Both the position numbers and the translations under genes were made by a program. This document shows, in pieces, positions 18,433-28,463 of a stretch of 57,422 nt of DNA. Numbering within the stretch: the first letter of the stretch is position 1; each line of letters opens with the position of its first letter. Under the pieces are notes generated by a model that was not told the origin of the DNA, made no database searches, and worked only from the letters and a program-made list of their open reading frames with translations. This DNA is from an uncultured Clostridia bacterium (lineage in GTDB: Bacteria; Bacillota; Dehalobacteriia; UBA4068; CALXSR01), in the NCBI GenBank assembly GCA_944391215.1, contig CALXSR010000002.1, positions 1 to 57,422 on the forward strand, read 5' to 3'.

Positions 18433-19308
18433 TTAGCTTTCTGGACAATCTCTATGGCTAACCGTTACATGAACCGCCGCGCCGCTTTCTTTTAGCATAC
18501 GCGCAATCTCTTCTGTTAGTACAACAGAACGATGTTGCCCTCCGGTACAGCCAATCGCAATGGATAAATTCTTCTTTCCCTCTTTAATATAATTTGGAAT
18601 GAGAAATAACAGCAAACGGCCGAAATGTTCTAAAAAAGCCTGCGTTAAAGATTGTCCTAAAACATAATCTTTCACCAAATCATCTTTTCCGCACAATTTC
18701 CTCATATTTTCCTGATAATAAGGGTTTGGCAAAAACCGCACATCCATCACCAAATCGGCATCCATAGGCAATCCATATTTATAGCCAAAGGAACTTACGC
18801 TTACCGCCAAATCGCCATCTTCCATTTCCCCAAAAGTTCTTTGCACATAAGTGTGTAACTGATTTGGGGTAAAAGACGAGGTATCAATAATCATATCGGC
18901 CATACCGCGTAAATATTCCAGATAGGTTCTTTCCTCGTTAATGCAATCCAATAAACTTTTCCCCGGCGCAAATAAAGGATGCCTGCGCCGCGTTTCTTTA
19001 AAACGACGGACTAAAGTTTCATTGGCCGCATCTAAAAATACCACTGTACTATCCACTTCCGGGCTTTGGGTAATTTGCAATAAAGCTTCTTTCACGGTTT
19101 CAAAATAAAGTCCACCACGAACATCCACCACAAAAGCAACCTTTTTAATTTTCCCTCCGGAAGTTTGGATAAGTTCCAAAAATTTATAAAACAAGTCAGG
19201 CGGCAAATTATCCACACAATAATAGCCCATATCCTCCAAATAATTCACCACATGCGATTTTCCAGCTCCAGACATACCGGTAATAATTTTAACTGTCAAT
19301 TTTTGCAT
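18433..19308 (-). CDS. rapZ: RNase adapter / nucleotide-binding protein RapZ (YvcJ)
   Basis: 291 residues with the P-loop ITGMSGAGKSHV near the N-terminus and the family motifs YYCVDNLPP, FKETRRRHPL and GCTGGQHRSVVL. In E. coli RapZ guides RNase E to the sRNA GlmZ. In Bacillus YvcJ hydrolyses GTP and ATP and influences competence. The gene lies between a HAD phosphatase and whiA, all closely packed on the minus strand. Start ATG; the preceding gap of 38 bases has GGGGTGGGTAA as a weak ribosome site. Confidence 0.93.
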   Translation of the reverse strand: MQKLTVKIITGMSGAGKSHVVNYLEDMGYYCVDNLPPDLFYKFLELIQTSGGKIKKVAFVVDVRGGLYFETVKEALLQITQSPEVDSTVVFLDAANETLVRRFKETRRRHPLFAPGKSLLDCINEERTYLEYLRGMADMIIDTSSFTPNQLHTYVQRTFGEMEDGDLAVSVSSFGYKYGLPMDADLVMDVRFLPNPYYQENMRKLCGKDDLVKDYVLGQSLTQAFLEHFGRLLLFLIPNYIKEGKKNLSIAIGCTGGQHRSVVLTEEIARMLKESGAAVHVTVSHRDCPES

Positions 19309-19346
19309 TTACCCACCCCCTTTGATTGTATCCGTAATCTTCTTGT

Positions 19347-20159
19347 TTATTTCCGATTTAAAACAAATTTTTCGATTGCTTGGGCTACCCCGTTTTCCTC
19401 ATTAGACGGCGCTACATAATTGGCTACTTCTTTTACAGCATCTACGCCATTGCCCATTGCCACTTGTAAACCAGCCGCTTGCAAAAGAGGAATATCATTA
19501 TAATTATCCCCGCAAGCCATCATCTCATCCTTTTCGATTCCATATAATTGAGCCAAAAATTGCACTGCCTGCCCTTTATTCGCCGCAATATTTACAAATT
19601 CTAATAAATTAGGATGCGATTTGGTCACATAAATTTGCCCAGCATATTTTTGCGCCAGAACCTTCCACATACGATTTAGATGTTGCTCCTTATCCAATAG
19701 AATTATTTTTGTCGGCCCTTTACGGGCAATCGGCATTAAGTCAGTTACCACATTTGCTTCCACTTTATCCGTATCCAAGTAGGCCTGTACATAAGGAGTA
19801 ATGCGGTCGGTATATAAAACGTCATCAACATAAACCTGGATACTCACCTCTTCTTTATGAGCAATTTCTATCAGCTCACAAGCATGCGTACCCAATAAAT
19901 TCTCATGCAACAACAGTTTATTTTGTTTGATATCCTTCACAAAAGAACCATTATAAGCAACCAAAGGCATCTTCAAGTTTAATTGTTCGTAAAAAGGGAA
20001 AGCGGAACGACACATCCGACCAGTAACAATGATCGTTTCCACTCCCATGTTTTGTGCAGCTCGCACTGCTTGCACTGTTTCCCGACTGATGCGATGCTCT
20101 TTATTCAGTAAAGTACCATCCAAATCCGATACAATCCATTTAATTTGTTTCTTGCTCAT
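19347..20159 (-). CDS. Cof-type HAD-superfamily phosphatase
   Basis: 270-residue cytoplasmic hydrolase. HAD motif I is VSDLDGTLLNKEH, motif II VTGRM, and motif IV GDNYNDIPLL; a type IIB cap domain lies between. Family members dephosphorylate sugar phosphates, flavin or pyridoxal phosphates, and the substrate cannot be read from sequence. The gene overlaps the 3' end of uvrC by 20 bases, so it is translationally linked to it. Start ATG with AAAGGAAG upstream. Confidence 0.88.
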   Translation of the reverse strand: MSKKQIKWIVSDLDGTLLNKEHRISRETVQAVRAAQNMGVETIIVTGRMCRSAFPFYEQLNLKMPLVAYNGSFVKDIKQNKLLLHENLLGTHACELIEIAHKEEVSIQVYVDDVLYTDRITPYVQAYLDTDKVEANVVTDLMPIARKGPTKIILLDKEQHLNRMWKVLAQKYAGQIYVTKSHPNLLEFVNIAANKGQAVQFLAQLYGIEKDEMMACGDNYNDIPLLQAAGLQVAMGNGVDAVKEVANYVAPSNEENGVAQAIEKFVLNRK

Positions 20160-22047
20160 TTTTTTCTTCCTTTTTTTTCCTTTGCCTTTCCTGATGGAAA
20201 TATTGATAAACAGTTTGCGCTACCTTTTGGTTCATGCCAGGTACCGCTGCCAATTCATAAGGGCGGGCTTGCCGAATAGCTTCCATATTTCCAAACACTT
20301 GCAGCAATTTTTCTTTTCTACTTTCGCCAATACCTGGTATCTCATCCAAAATGGACTGTACTTGTCCTTTTCTACGCAACTGCCTATTATAAGTAATGGC
20401 AAAGCGGTGCGCCTCATCCCGCACTTGTTGCAATAAAGAAAGCCCCGGGTTCCCCAAAGGCAAACAAATTGGCTCACTTTGCCCTGGCACAAAAACCTCT
20501 TCCATTCTTTTGGCCAAAGAGATCACCGGAATCGGGGGTAAATCCATATTCTGTAAAACTTCTACTACGGCATGCAATTGTCCTTTTCCGCCGTCAATTA
20601 AAAGCAAATCCGGCAAAACAGAAAAGGATTCCTTCCCTTTTTCTCCGGCCAAACGGGCTTCTTTCTCCTTTTGCCAGCGTTCAAAACGGCGACGTAACAC
20701 TTCCTGCATAGAACGGAAATCATCAATTCCTTCCGTTTCCCGAATACGAAAATGACGATATTCTTTCTTGGCCGGAATACCGCCCTGAAAAACCACCATA
20801 GAAGCCACAGTATAGGCTCCTTGAATATGGCTAATATCATAGCCTTCAATCCGATAAGGATTTTTTGCTAATTGCAAATGATGCCGCAACTCTTCCATGG
20901 CAACTTTGCCTTTTTCTAACGTTTTTTCTTTTCCTAATTTCTGTTCCAATAATAGCTGGGCATTTTTCTGCGCCAAATCCAAGAGCCTTTTTTTATCGCC
21001 CCGTTGCGGTACGGCTAAATTAACTTTCCCTTGCCGCCGGGACGAGAGCATATCTAAAAGCAATTCTTCTTCGGTAGGCAGTAAATTGGTTAACAACTCT
21101 GGCGGCAAAGAATCACTATGGCTATAATATTGTGATAAAAATTCATATAGCATTTCCGCCGTGCTGGCATTTTCCAAATGATCCAATAAATAATGCCTTT
21201 GTCCCACTACCTTACCGGCGCGCACAAAAAACAGCTGAATCACGGCCGTATTTCCACCTGCCACCAAAGCAATAACATCTCGGTCGTCAACAGTACCACG
21301 ATCCAGCTGCTGCTGTTTGATTACCTCTTTCACCGCCAGGATTTGATCTCTTAATTGAGCGGCTTCTTCAAAACATCTCTCATTGGCGGCATCCATCATT
21401 TTTGCATTTAAATCGCGCAACAATTCCTTCGATCTTCCCTGTAAAAAAGCGATTACCCCATCTACCAATTTTTGATATGACGCCTTATCAATCTGGCCAA
21501 TACAAGGACCGCAACACAAACCCAAGTGATAATTTAAACATTCTCTTTTGTTTTTAACAAACTTCTTCTCTGGACAAGTGCGTAAAGGATAAATTTGTTT
21601 TAATAACTTTACCGTTTGATGCATTTTGCCGCTATTGGTATAGGGACCAAAATAGCGACCGCCATCTTTTTTCACCTGGCGGACCATAATCAAACGGGGA
21701 TATTCCTCCTCTACCGTCACCTTTAAATAAGGATAATGCTTATCGTCTTTCAAACGCACATTATAGCGCGGCCGATATTGTTTAATTAAGTTGCATTCCA
21801 AAATTAAAGCTTCGGCTGGATTATTGACGATTACTGTCTCAATTTGCTCTACTTTTTCTACTAAGGAAGCATTTTTAGGGCCATGCTTGGTACCTGGTAA
21901 AAAATAAGAGCGTACCCGTTGTTTTAAAGAGGTTGCTTTCCCAACATAAATAATATTGCCATGGGCGTCTTGCATCATATAAACACCCGGTTTATCTGGT
22001 AAAATCTCTAACTGTTCTTTCAGTTTCGGCGGCAATTCTCTCTTCAC
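20140..22047 (-). CDS. uvrC: Excinuclease ABC subunit C
   Basis: 635 residues. The N-terminal GIY-YIG nuclease (KPGVYMMQDAHGNIIYVGKA, seen in part as IIYVGKATSLKQRVRSYF) makes the 3' incision; a cysteine cluster follows (CLNYHLGLCCGPC). A UVR motif binds UvrB, an RNase H-like domain (IEGYDISHIQG, LLIDGGKGQL) makes the 5' incision, and helix-hairpin-helix motifs end the protein (LDEIPGIGESR). Start is GTG with AAAGGAGC about a dozen bases upstream. It completes a compact uvrB-uvrA-uvrC nucleotide-excision-repair cluster. Confidence 0.96.
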   Translation of the reverse strand: MKRELPPKLKEQLEILPDKPGVYMMQDAHGNIIYVGKATSLKQRVRSYFLPGTKHGPKNASLVEKVEQIETVIVNNPAEALILECNLIKQYRPRYNVRLKDDKHYPYLKVTVEEEYPRLIMVRQVKKDGGRYFGPYTNSGKMHQTVKLLKQIYPLRTCPEKKFVKNKRECLNYHLGLCCGPCIGQIDKASYQKLVDGVIAFLQGRSKELLRDLNAKMMDAANERCFEEAAQLRDQILAVKEVIKQQQLDRGTVDDRDVIALVAGGNTAVIQLFFVRAGKVVGQRHYLLDHLENASTAEMLYEFLSQYYSHSDSLPPELLTNLLPTEEELLLDMLSSRRQGKVNLAVPQRGDKKRLLDLAQKNAQLLLEQKLGKEKTLEKGKVAMEELRHHLQLAKNPYRIEGYDISHIQGAYTVASMVVFQGGIPAKKEYRHFRIRETEGIDDFRSMQEVLRRRFERWQKEKEARLAGEKGKESFSVLPDLLLIDGGKGQLHAVVEVLQNMDLPPIPVISLAKRMEEVFVPGQSEPICLPLGNPGLSLLQQVRDEAHRFAITYNRQLRRKGQVQSILDEIPGIGESRKEKLLQVFGNMEAIRQARPYELAAVPGMNQKVAQTVYQYFHQERQRKKKEEKNEQETN

Positions 22048-22089
22048 GAATCGTATACGCTCCTTTCTGCTTGCTTGACAAACTTTTGT

Positions 22090-24978
22090 TTATTTCCCGG
22101 TATCCGCTATCCCTAATTCTTCCTGCAATTTTTTTTGTCTTGGGATATCTCTGGCCAAAGTTTTAGCAATAAACTGCCCGGTATAGCTATTTTTCACTTG
22201 CGCTACTTCTTCCGGCGTACCAACCGCTATAATTTGGCCGCCGCGAGCGCCGCCGTCCGGACCCAAATCAATAATATAATCCGCTGTTTTAATCACATCT
22301 AAATTATGCTCAATAACAATCACGGTATCGCCGGCTAATACCAAGCGATTTAACACCTGCAGTAACTTTTGGATATCAGCGGCATGCAATCCCGTAGTAG
22401 GTTCATCTAAAATGTATAGGGTGCGCCCATTGCTCCGTCTGGATAATTCGGTGGCTAATTTAATCCGTTGCGCCTCCCCACCAGACAATGTGGTAGCCGG
22501 TTGCCCTAGTTTTACATAGCCCAATCCGACGTCCTGCAATGTTTGTAATTTGCGATGAATTTTCTCATGATTAACAAAAAAGTCAGAGGCTTCATCCACT
22601 GTCATATCTAAAATATCAGCAATATTTTTACCTTTATAACAAATATCCAATGTCTCGCGGTTATACCGTTTGCCTTTACATACTTCACATGGGACATAAA
22701 CATCCGGTAAAAAATGCATTTCAATTTTAATAATGCCGTCGCCTTGGCAGGATTCGCATCGACCGCCCTTCACATTAAAGCTGAACCGTCCCGCTTTATA
22801 ACCGCGCATTTTTGCTTCCGGCACTTGCGCATATAATTCACGAATTAAATCAAACAACCCGGTATAAGTGGCTGGATTAGAACGCGGCGTACGGCCGATT
22901 GGGCTTTGGTCGATATCAATGACCTTTTCTAATTGCTCCAACCCACTGATTGTTTTATATTTTCCCGGAACTAACTGAGAACGATTTAATTGGCTGGAGG
23001 CTGCTTTAAACAAAATTTCATTGACCAAAGAGCTTTTCCCGCTGCCGGAAACCCCGGTAACACAGGTGAAGATTCCCAAAGGAAAAGAAACTTTTAGGTT
23101 TTGTAAATTATTTTCCGCTGCTCCTTCAATTGTAATCCATTTATCGCCGGGTTTTCTTCTTTTTCCCGGCACCATAATCATCTTTTTCCCACTTAAATAC
23201 TGGCCGGTAATAGAGTTTTCATTAGCCATTACCTCTTCTGGCGTACCAACTGCAACAATATGGCCACCTTTAGCGCCTGCCCCAGGCCCAATGTCGATGA
23301 TATAATCAGCTGCTTCCATGGTTTCTTCATCATGTTCTACTACCAAAACCGTATTCCCTAAATCTCGTAATTTTTTTAGGGTATGGATCAGCTGAACATT
23401 ATCTTTTTGATGCAAACCAATACTGGGCTCATCCAAAATATATAATACGCCCATCAAATGCGAACCGATTTGGGTCGCTAAACGGATTCGTTGCGCTTCC
23501 CCACCGGATAAAGAACCAGCCGCACGGGATAGGGTTAAGTAATCCAGTCCCACATTAACCAAAAAGTCCAATCGCTCCCGAATTTCCTTTAATACTTGTT
23601 TGGCAATCAGCACTTCTCGTTCCGTTAGCTGCAGTTGTTGGAAAAACTCTTGTAATTTGACAATGGACATTTCACTCAATTCATGAATATTCTTCCCGCC
23701 TATGGTTACCGCCAACGCTTCCGGTTTTAACCGAGCTCCATGGCAAGCTTCGCAAGGTTGCATTCGCATATATTTTTCAATATCATTACGAATATAATCT
23801 GACTTCGTTTCCAAATACCGTCTTTCAAAATTCGGAATAATGCCTTCCCATTTTTGCGTCCAGACCTGTTCCCCGGCTACCGTATCATAAACTACCCGCA
23901 GCGGTTTATCATAGCCGTACAAAATAGCTTGGAGCGCTTCTTTCGGTAAATTTTGAATGGGCACATCCATGGAAAAATGCAAAGCATCCGCCAAAGCTTC
24001 CACATAACGGAAATACCAACCCTGCGTGGAACCATTCCAACGGGAAAGCCCACCGTTACGTAAGGTTAATTCCTTATTTGGAATAATCAAATCAGGATCC
24101 AATAATTGGCGGAAACCCAAACCGCTGCAAACGGGACAGGCCCCATAAGGATTATTAAAAGAAAATAATCTAGGCGTTATTTCCTCCATATTAATACCGC
24201 AATCCGGACAGGCAAAATTTTGGCTAAAAAGATGTTCTTCCTCTTGTTGCGCCTCTTCAGCCATTTTTACTACCAAAACCAGCCCTTTCGCCATTCCCAA
24301 AGCCAATTCTAAGGAATCAGCCAATCTTTTTTCACAACCGGGACGCACTACCAAACGATCTATCACCAATTCGATAGTATGCTTGATTTTCTTATCCAAA
24401 ACAATTTCTTCGCTTAAATCACGTACTGCTCCATCGATGCGAACTCTCACATAGCCTTCTGTTCTAGCCTGGCTGAATAATTTGGTATATTCACCTTTTC
24501 TAGCCCGAATCAACGGCGCTAATATTTGTATTTTTGTACCTTCCGGCCACTTTAAAACAGTATCGGTAATTTGATCAATGCTTTGCCGGCTAATAGGTTT
24601 TCCGCATTTTGGACAATGGGGTTGTCCAATTCTGGCAAATAAAAGACGTAAATAATCATGAATTTCTGTAACGGTTCCCACAGTAGAGCGAGGATTCCGG
24701 CTGGTTGTTTTTTGATCAATCGAAATGGAGGGAGAAAGCCCTTCGATATAATCCACATCCGGTTTATCCATTTGCCCTAAAAACTGTCTGGCATAAGCCG
24801 AAAGAGATTCCACATAACGGCGTTGCCCTTCTGCATAAATGGTATCAAAAGCCAAAGACGATTTCCCAGAACCGGAAAGACCAGTAATAATAACCAACTT
24901 ATCCCGCGGAATTTCAATATCAATATTTTTTAAATTATGGGCGCGGGCCCCTTTAATAATGATTTTATCAATTGCCAT
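22090..24978 (-). CDS. uvrA: Excinuclease ABC subunit A
   Basis: 962 residues, normal length. Two ABC-type ATPase modules are visible: Walker [15 protein letters not shown] near the N-terminus and [14 protein letters not shown] in the second half, with signatures [14 protein letters not shown] and [14 protein letters not shown]. Zinc-binding cysteines occur in CPDCGINM and [16 protein letters not shown]. UvrA finds DNA damage and loads UvrB. It lies 47 bases after uvrB and 42 before uvrC. Start ATG with AGGAGATACT upstream. Confidence 0.97.
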   Translation of the reverse strand: MAIDKIIIKGARAHNLKNIDIEIPRDKLVIITGLSGSGKSSLAFDTIYAEGQRRYVESLSAYARQFLGQMDKPDVDYIEGLSPSISIDQKTTSRNPRSTVGTVTEIHDYLRLLFARIGQPHCPKCGKPISRQSIDQITDTVLKWPEGTKIQILAPLIRARKGEYTKLFSQARTEGYVRVRIDGAVRDLSEEIVLDKKIKHTIELVIDRLVVRPGCEKRLADSLELALGMAKGLVLVVKMAEEAQQEEEHLFSQNFACPDCGINMEEITPRLFSFNNPYGACPVCSGLGFRQLLDPDLIIPNKELTLRNGGLSRWNGSTQGWYFRYVEALADALHFSMDVPIQNLPKEALQAILYGYDKPLRVVYDTVAGEQVWTQKWEGIIPNFERRYLETKSDYIRNDIEKYMRMQPCEACHGARLKPEALAVTIGGKNIHELSEMSIVKLQEFFQQLQLTEREVLIAKQVLKEIRERLDFLVNVGLDYLTLSRAAGSLSGGEAQRIRLATQIGSHLMGVLYILDEPSIGLHQKDNVQLIHTLKKLRDLGNTVLVVEHDEETMEAADYIIDIGPGAGAKGGHIVAVGTPEEVMANENSITGQYLSGKKMIMVPGKRRKPGDKWITIEGAAENNLQNLKVSFPLGIFTCVTGVSGSGKSSLVNEILFKAASSQLNRSQLVPGKYKTISGLEQLEKVIDIDQSPIGRTPRSNPATYTGLFDLIRELYAQVPEAKMRGYKAGRFSFNVKGGRCESCQGDGIIKIEMHFLPDVYVPCEVCKGKRYNRETLDICYKGKNIADILDMTVDEASDFFVNHEKIHRKLQTLQDVGLGYVKLGQPATTLSGGEAQRIKLATELSRRSNGRTLYILDEPTTGLHAADIQKLLQVLNRLVLAGDTVIVIEHNLDVIKTADYIIDLGPDGGARGGQIIAVGTPEEVAQVKNSYTGQFIAKTLARDIPRQKKLQEELGIADTGK

Positions 24979-25025
24979 AGTATCTCCTATTTCTAAACTA
25001 TTTCATCTATTTGCATTCTTGTTGT

Positions 25026-27011
25026 TTAAGCACGTCCGGCCGCTTGCAACTCAATAATCGCATCGCGAATTTCCGCCGCTTGCTCAAAGTTTAAAGCAGC
25101 CGCTTGTTTTTTCATTTCTTTTTCTAAAGATGCAATCAGTTTTTCCCGTTCTCGCCGGCTTAATTTCTGCGGATCCTCTAAAAGGCCTTCCTTCTGCTTT
25201 TTGGTGGTTTCCGGCACTACTGCGGCAATTACATCGCGCACTTCTTTTTGAATGGTTTGGGGCACAATATGATGTTCCTCATTGAAAGCCATTTGTTTTT
25301 CCCGCCTACGGTTGGTTTCACCAATCGCTTTGGCCATAGAATCTGTTATTTTATCCCCATACATAATCACTTTACCATTCACATTACGTGCAGCGCGACC
25401 AATGGTTTGAATCATCGAACGTTCGGAACGCAAAAACCCTTCTTTATCGGCATCCAAAATAGCTACCAAAGAAACTTCCGGAATATCCAGCCCTTCCCGT
25501 AATAAATTGATTCCTACCAAAACATCAAAAACACCCAAACGCAAATCACGCACAATGGCTAAACGTTCCAATGTTTTCACATCGCTGTGCAAATAACGTA
25601 CCTTTTGGCCAGCTTTTTGCAAATACTCTGTTAAATCTTCCGCCATTCTTTTTGTTAAAGTGGTTACCAAAACCCGCTCCTGGCGGTCAACACGTAATTG
25701 AATTTCTTTTAACAAATCATCTATTTGGCCTTTAATAGGCCGTACCTCAATTTCCGGGTCTATTAAGCCGGTCGGACGGATTACCTGCTCTACCATATTA
25801 TCAGCATGTTCCAATTCATAGGGCCCCGGCGTAGCAGAAACATAAATCACCTGATTCACTCGCTCTTCAAATTCTACAAATTTTAACGGCCTATTATCTC
25901 GCGCAGAAGGCAAACGAAAACCATATTCCACCAAAGAATTTTTACGCGAACGATCCCCTTCATACATGCCACGAATTTGTGGTATGGTAACATGACTTTC
26001 ATCAATAAAAAGCAAATAATCCTTAGGAAAGTAATCCAGTAAAGTAAAAGGAGGATCCCCTGCTTGATTGCCAATTAAATGCCTGGAATAATTTTCAATC
26101 CCTTGGCAATAGCCCATCTCTTGTATCATTTCCATATCAAAGCGAGTTCTTTGTTCTAAGCGTTGCGCTTCCAACAATTTATTTTGCGCACGAAATAATG
26201 CCAACTGTTCTTGCAATTCTTCTTCTATGGTTACCAAAGCATGTTCTTTTTTCTCTTTGCTAATTACGTAGTGGCTATTGGGGAATACCATAATATGCTG
26301 CCGATATCCTACAATTTCACCGGTTAAAACATCTACTTCCGCCATACGTTCTACCTCATCATCGAACATTTCGATACGGATTGCTTTTTCATATTCCCCG
26401 GCCGGGATTATCTCAATGACGTCTCCTCGCACCCGAAAAGTACCGCGATGAAAATCCATTTCATTTCGGGTGTATTGAATATCTACCAAACGGCGCAAAA
26501 TGGCTTCTCGATCTATTTTTTGCCCCTGTCTTAAACTCAATGTCAATTCCGAATATTCGGCTGGGTCCCCTAAGCCATAAATAGCGGAAACACTGGCAAC
26601 CACAATCACATCGCGCCGCTCTTTTAGAGATGCCGTGGCAGAGTGACGCAATTTTTCAATTTCTTCATTGATACTGGCGTCCTTTTCAATAAAAGTATCA
26701 CTATGCGGAATATAAGCTTCCGGTTGGTAATAATCGTAATAGGACACAAAATATTCCACTGCATTATGCGGGAAAAATTCTTTAAATTCCCCGCAAAGCT
26801 GCGCGGCCAACGTTTTATTATGGGCAATCACCAAAACAGGCTTGTCCACTTGCGCAATGACATTTGCCATGGTAAATGTTTTACCAGAACCGGTAACGCC
26901 CAACAAAACTTGATGCTTATCCTTTTTCAATACCCCATCGGTTAAACTGGCAATCGCTTTCGGCTGATCGCCTTTGGGGTCATATGGACTTTTTAATTCA
27001 TAGATTCCCAT
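25026..27011 (-). CDS. uvrB: Excinuclease ABC subunit B
   Basis: 661 residues. Helicase-like damage-verifying subunit. Walker [15 protein letters not shown], the DNA-inserting beta hairpin [18 protein letters not shown] box, helicase motif QTIGRAARN and the C-terminal UVR motif [11 protein letters not shown] are all present. Start ATG with AAGGAGATTTT. It is the first gene of the uvrB-uvrA-uvrC series; a TATAAT-like box lies about 36-42 bases upstream without a good -35. I saw no clear LexA-type operator there. Confidence 0.97.
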   Translation of the reverse strand: MGIYELKSPYDPKGDQPKAIASLTDGVLKKDKHQVLLGVTGSGKTFTMANVIAQVDKPVLVIAHNKTLAAQLCGEFKEFFPHNAVEYFVSYYDYYQPEAYIPHSDTFIEKDASINEEIEKLRHSATASLKERRDVIVVASVSAIYGLGDPAEYSELTLSLRQGQKIDREAILRRLVDIQYTRNEMDFHRGTFRVRGDVIEIIPAGEYEKAIRIEMFDDEVERMAEVDVLTGEIVGYRQHIMVFPNSHYVISKEKKEHALVTIEEELQEQLALFRAQNKLLEAQRLEQRTRFDMEMIQEMGYCQGIENYSRHLIGNQAGDPPFTLLDYFPKDYLLFIDESHVTIPQIRGMYEGDRSRKNSLVEYGFRLPSARDNRPLKFVEFEERVNQVIYVSATPGPYELEHADNMVEQVIRPTGLIDPEIEVRPIKGQIDDLLKEIQLRVDRQERVLVTTLTKRMAEDLTEYLQKAGQKVRYLHSDVKTLERLAIVRDLRLGVFDVLVGINLLREGLDIPEVSLVAILDADKEGFLRSERSMIQTIGRAARNVNGKVIMYGDKITDSMAKAIGETNRRREKQMAFNEEHHIVPQTIQKEVRDVIAAVVPETTKKQKEGLLEDPQKLSRREREKLIASLEKEMKKQAAALNFEQAAEIRDAIIELQAAGRA

Positions 27012-27065
27012 AAAATCTCCTTATTTCTAAAAAAACACATATCAATATTATACCATGATGTATAA

Positions 27066-27094
27066 AAAAGAAAACCAGAACAAGTCTGGTTTTT
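27066..27094 (-). terminator. Terminator after the metallophosphoesterase gene
   Basis: 9-bp stem AAAACCAGA (27071-27079) and TCTGGTTTT (27085-27093), loop of five, followed on the minus strand by a CTTTTTT run. Confidence 0.75.
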
Positions 27095-27581
27095 AAAAAA
27101 AATAGAACATTTGTACGTTTATCATTTTATTTTTCTCAATGCGCAATTCGGCGCAAGATTTACTGTTTCCACACCTAGGGCGCATGATCGCACCGGGATT
27201 CAATAATAGTTTTCCCTCGATGTTCTCAAAATATGGCACATGACTATGACCAAAGATTACCATATCCACCTCTTCTGCAAAAAAACCAGGGGCTAACATC
27301 CCTTCCGGGTTACGCACCTGATGGCCATGCGCGATACCAATGGCATGCCCTTCTAAAAGTAGTACTTTTTTATATGGTAAATAAGGAGGATTCGGGACAT
27401 CATTATTACCGCAAACGGCTTCTACCGGAGCAAAAGAACGCAAATCCTCTAAAAAGGAAATATCCCCGACATCCCCTGCGTGCAAAATCAAATCACAACC
27501 ATTGAGACATGTCCAAAAATCAGTCGGAATTTTACTGATCCCGGATCTAAAATGGCTATCAGATAAAGCAATAATACGCAT
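27093..27581 (-). CDS. YfcE/MJ0936-type metallophosphoesterase
   Basis: 162 residues. Metal-binding motifs of the calcineurin-like fold are intact: ALSDSHF, HAGDVGD, CGNNDVP, IAHGHQV and FGHSHVPY. Homologues are Mn2+-dependent phosphodiesterases; the physiological substrate is unknown. It starts one base after the upstream cold-shock-like gene ends, so the two are translated from one message. The C-terminus (MINVQMFYFF) is slightly longer and more hydrophobic than usual. Confidence 0.88.
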   Translation of the reverse strand: MRIIALSDSHFRSGISKIPTDFWTCLNGCDLILHAGDVGDISFLEDLRSFAPVEAVCGNNDVPNPPYLPYKKVLLLEGHAIGIAHGHQVRNPEGMLAPGFFAEEVDMVIFGHSHVPYFENIEGKLLLNPGAIMRPRCGNSKSCAELRIEKNKMINVQMFYFF

Positions 27582-27582
27582 G

Positions 27583-27783
27583 TTATTTTATGGGTTTGAT
27601 ATGAGAGGCTTGATGCCCACGCGCCCCTTCTACCAATATAAATTCTACCGCGTCTTTTTCCTTTAAAAGCAAGCAAGACGGGTCATCAAAAGCATCAAAA
27701 TGGAAAAAAACTTCTTTGCCATCTTCCGCAATAAGATGCCCAAACCGCTTCAATGTATTATTTTCTTTGATAATTCCTCTCAT
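27583..27783 (-). CDS. Small cold-shock-domain-like protein
   Basis: 66 residues resembling a single cold-shock domain: RGIIKE, then KRFGHLIAEDGKEVFFHFDAF, which correspond to the RNP1 and RNP2 strands, and KDAVEFILVEGARGHQASHIKPI. The first RNP motif is altered (FGHLIAE rather than FGFI), so RNA binding may be weaker than in CspA-type proteins. It shares a transcript with the metallophosphoesterase. Start ATG with AAAGGATG. An alternative reading is an OB-fold protein with another ligand. Confidence 0.75.
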   Translation of the reverse strand: MRGIIKENNTLKRFGHLIAEDGKEVFFHFDAFDDPSCLLLKEKDAVEFILVEGARGHQASHIKPIK

Positions 27784-27896
27784 TAGCCTAACCCATCCTT
27801 TATTTATAAATGGTTTTCTAGATATTATAGCATGAGCAAAAATTGAAAAGCAATCGCTTTACCGTAAATTAAAATAAAAATATTTTGAAATAACAT

Positions 27897-27925
27897 TTGC
27901 TTTTTTAACAGGGCGGCATTATAAT
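27897..27925 (+). promoter_or_regulatory. Strong sigma-A promoter of the zinc-ribbon gene
   Basis: TTGCTT (27897-27902), a 17-base spacer and a perfect TATAAT (27920-27925). The predicted start near 27932 leaves a leader of about 120 bases before the gene at 28053. Confidence 0.8.
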
Positions 27926-27970
27926 AAATTATAACCTACTGTTTTATTTCCAAACTTTCCGCGGTTCCTT

Positions 27971-28036
27971 CTTTGGGAAATTTCGATTGGACAGTATCCG
28001 GGAATATTCAATAGGAAATAATCGAGAATCCCAAAG
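27971..28036 (+). promoter_or_regulatory. Structured leader that pairs with its own ribosome-binding site
   Basis: CTTTGGGA (27971-27978) is complementary to TCCCAAAG (28029-28036), and TCGATT (27983-27988) to AATCGA (28020-28025), giving a two-helix stem with a small internal loop. The distal arm runs into the AAAGGGAGGT ribosome site (28033-28042). When folded, part of that site is paired. The 31-base apical region could hold a sensor. It matches no riboswitch class I know. The pairing is directly visible; a regulatory role is inferred. Confidence 0.55.
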
Positions 28037-28052
28037 GGAGGTATTTTTAATT

Positions 28053-28325
28053 ATGGAAGACAGAACCCTAGTATGCAAGGAATGTGGCGCAGAATTCGTT
28101 TTCTCCGCATCTGAACAAGAATTTTATGCGGAAAAAGGTTTCCAAAATGATCCTGCACGTTGCCCGGAATGCCGTGCAGCTCGTAAACGCCAACGCAATG
28201 GTAACAGAGAAATGTTTGATGTTGTTTGCGCTAGCTGTGGCGCCTCTACTCAAGTTCCTTTCAAACCTGTTAACGATCGTCCGGTTTACTGCCGCGACTG
28301 CTATCAAAAACAACGTCAATACTAA
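28053..28325 (+). CDS. Zinc-ribbon protein with CxxC-x17-CxxC motif
   Basis: 90-residue protein with two pairs of zinc knuckles. The N-terminal part has CKECGAEF and CPECRAARKRQR; the C-terminal part has CASCGASTQVPFKP and CRDCYQK, the CxxC-x17-CxxC arrangement named in protein-family databases. The basic centre suggests nucleic-acid binding. Function is not established. ATG 28053 is preceded by AAAGGGAGGT. It is a single-gene unit with its own strong promoter, structured leader and terminator, which suggests high and controlled expression. Confidence 0.85.
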   Translation: MEDRTLVCKECGAEFVFSASEQEFYAEKGFQNDPARCPECRAARKRQRNGNREMFDVVCASCGASTQVPFKPVNDRPVYCRDCYQKQRQY

Positions 28326-28358
28326 TAGATAAATTGTTTTAATTTTCGTTAGTACAAC

Positions 28359-28390
28359 AAAAAGCAATCTTTTTAGATTGCTTTTTTTGT
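28359..28390 (+). terminator. Terminator of the zinc-ribbon gene
   Basis: 10-bp stem AAAGCAATCT (28361-28370) and AGATTGCTTT (28375-28384) with a TTTT loop, followed by a T-run. Confidence 0.9.
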
Positions 28391-28413
28391 TTTCCGAAAT
28401 CTTTTTTATCAAT

Positions 28414-28449
28414 AAAAGGTCGGAAAAGGCAAGTATTTTCCGACCCTTT
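28414..28449 (-). terminator. Terminator of the trmB-thrC unit
   Basis: 10-bp stem GGTCGGAAAA (28418-28427) and TTTTCCGACC (28436-28445); on the minus strand TTTTATT follows. It lies 15-20 bases beyond the thrC stop. Confidence 0.85.
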
Positions 28450-28463
28450 ATCGTTACCACATT

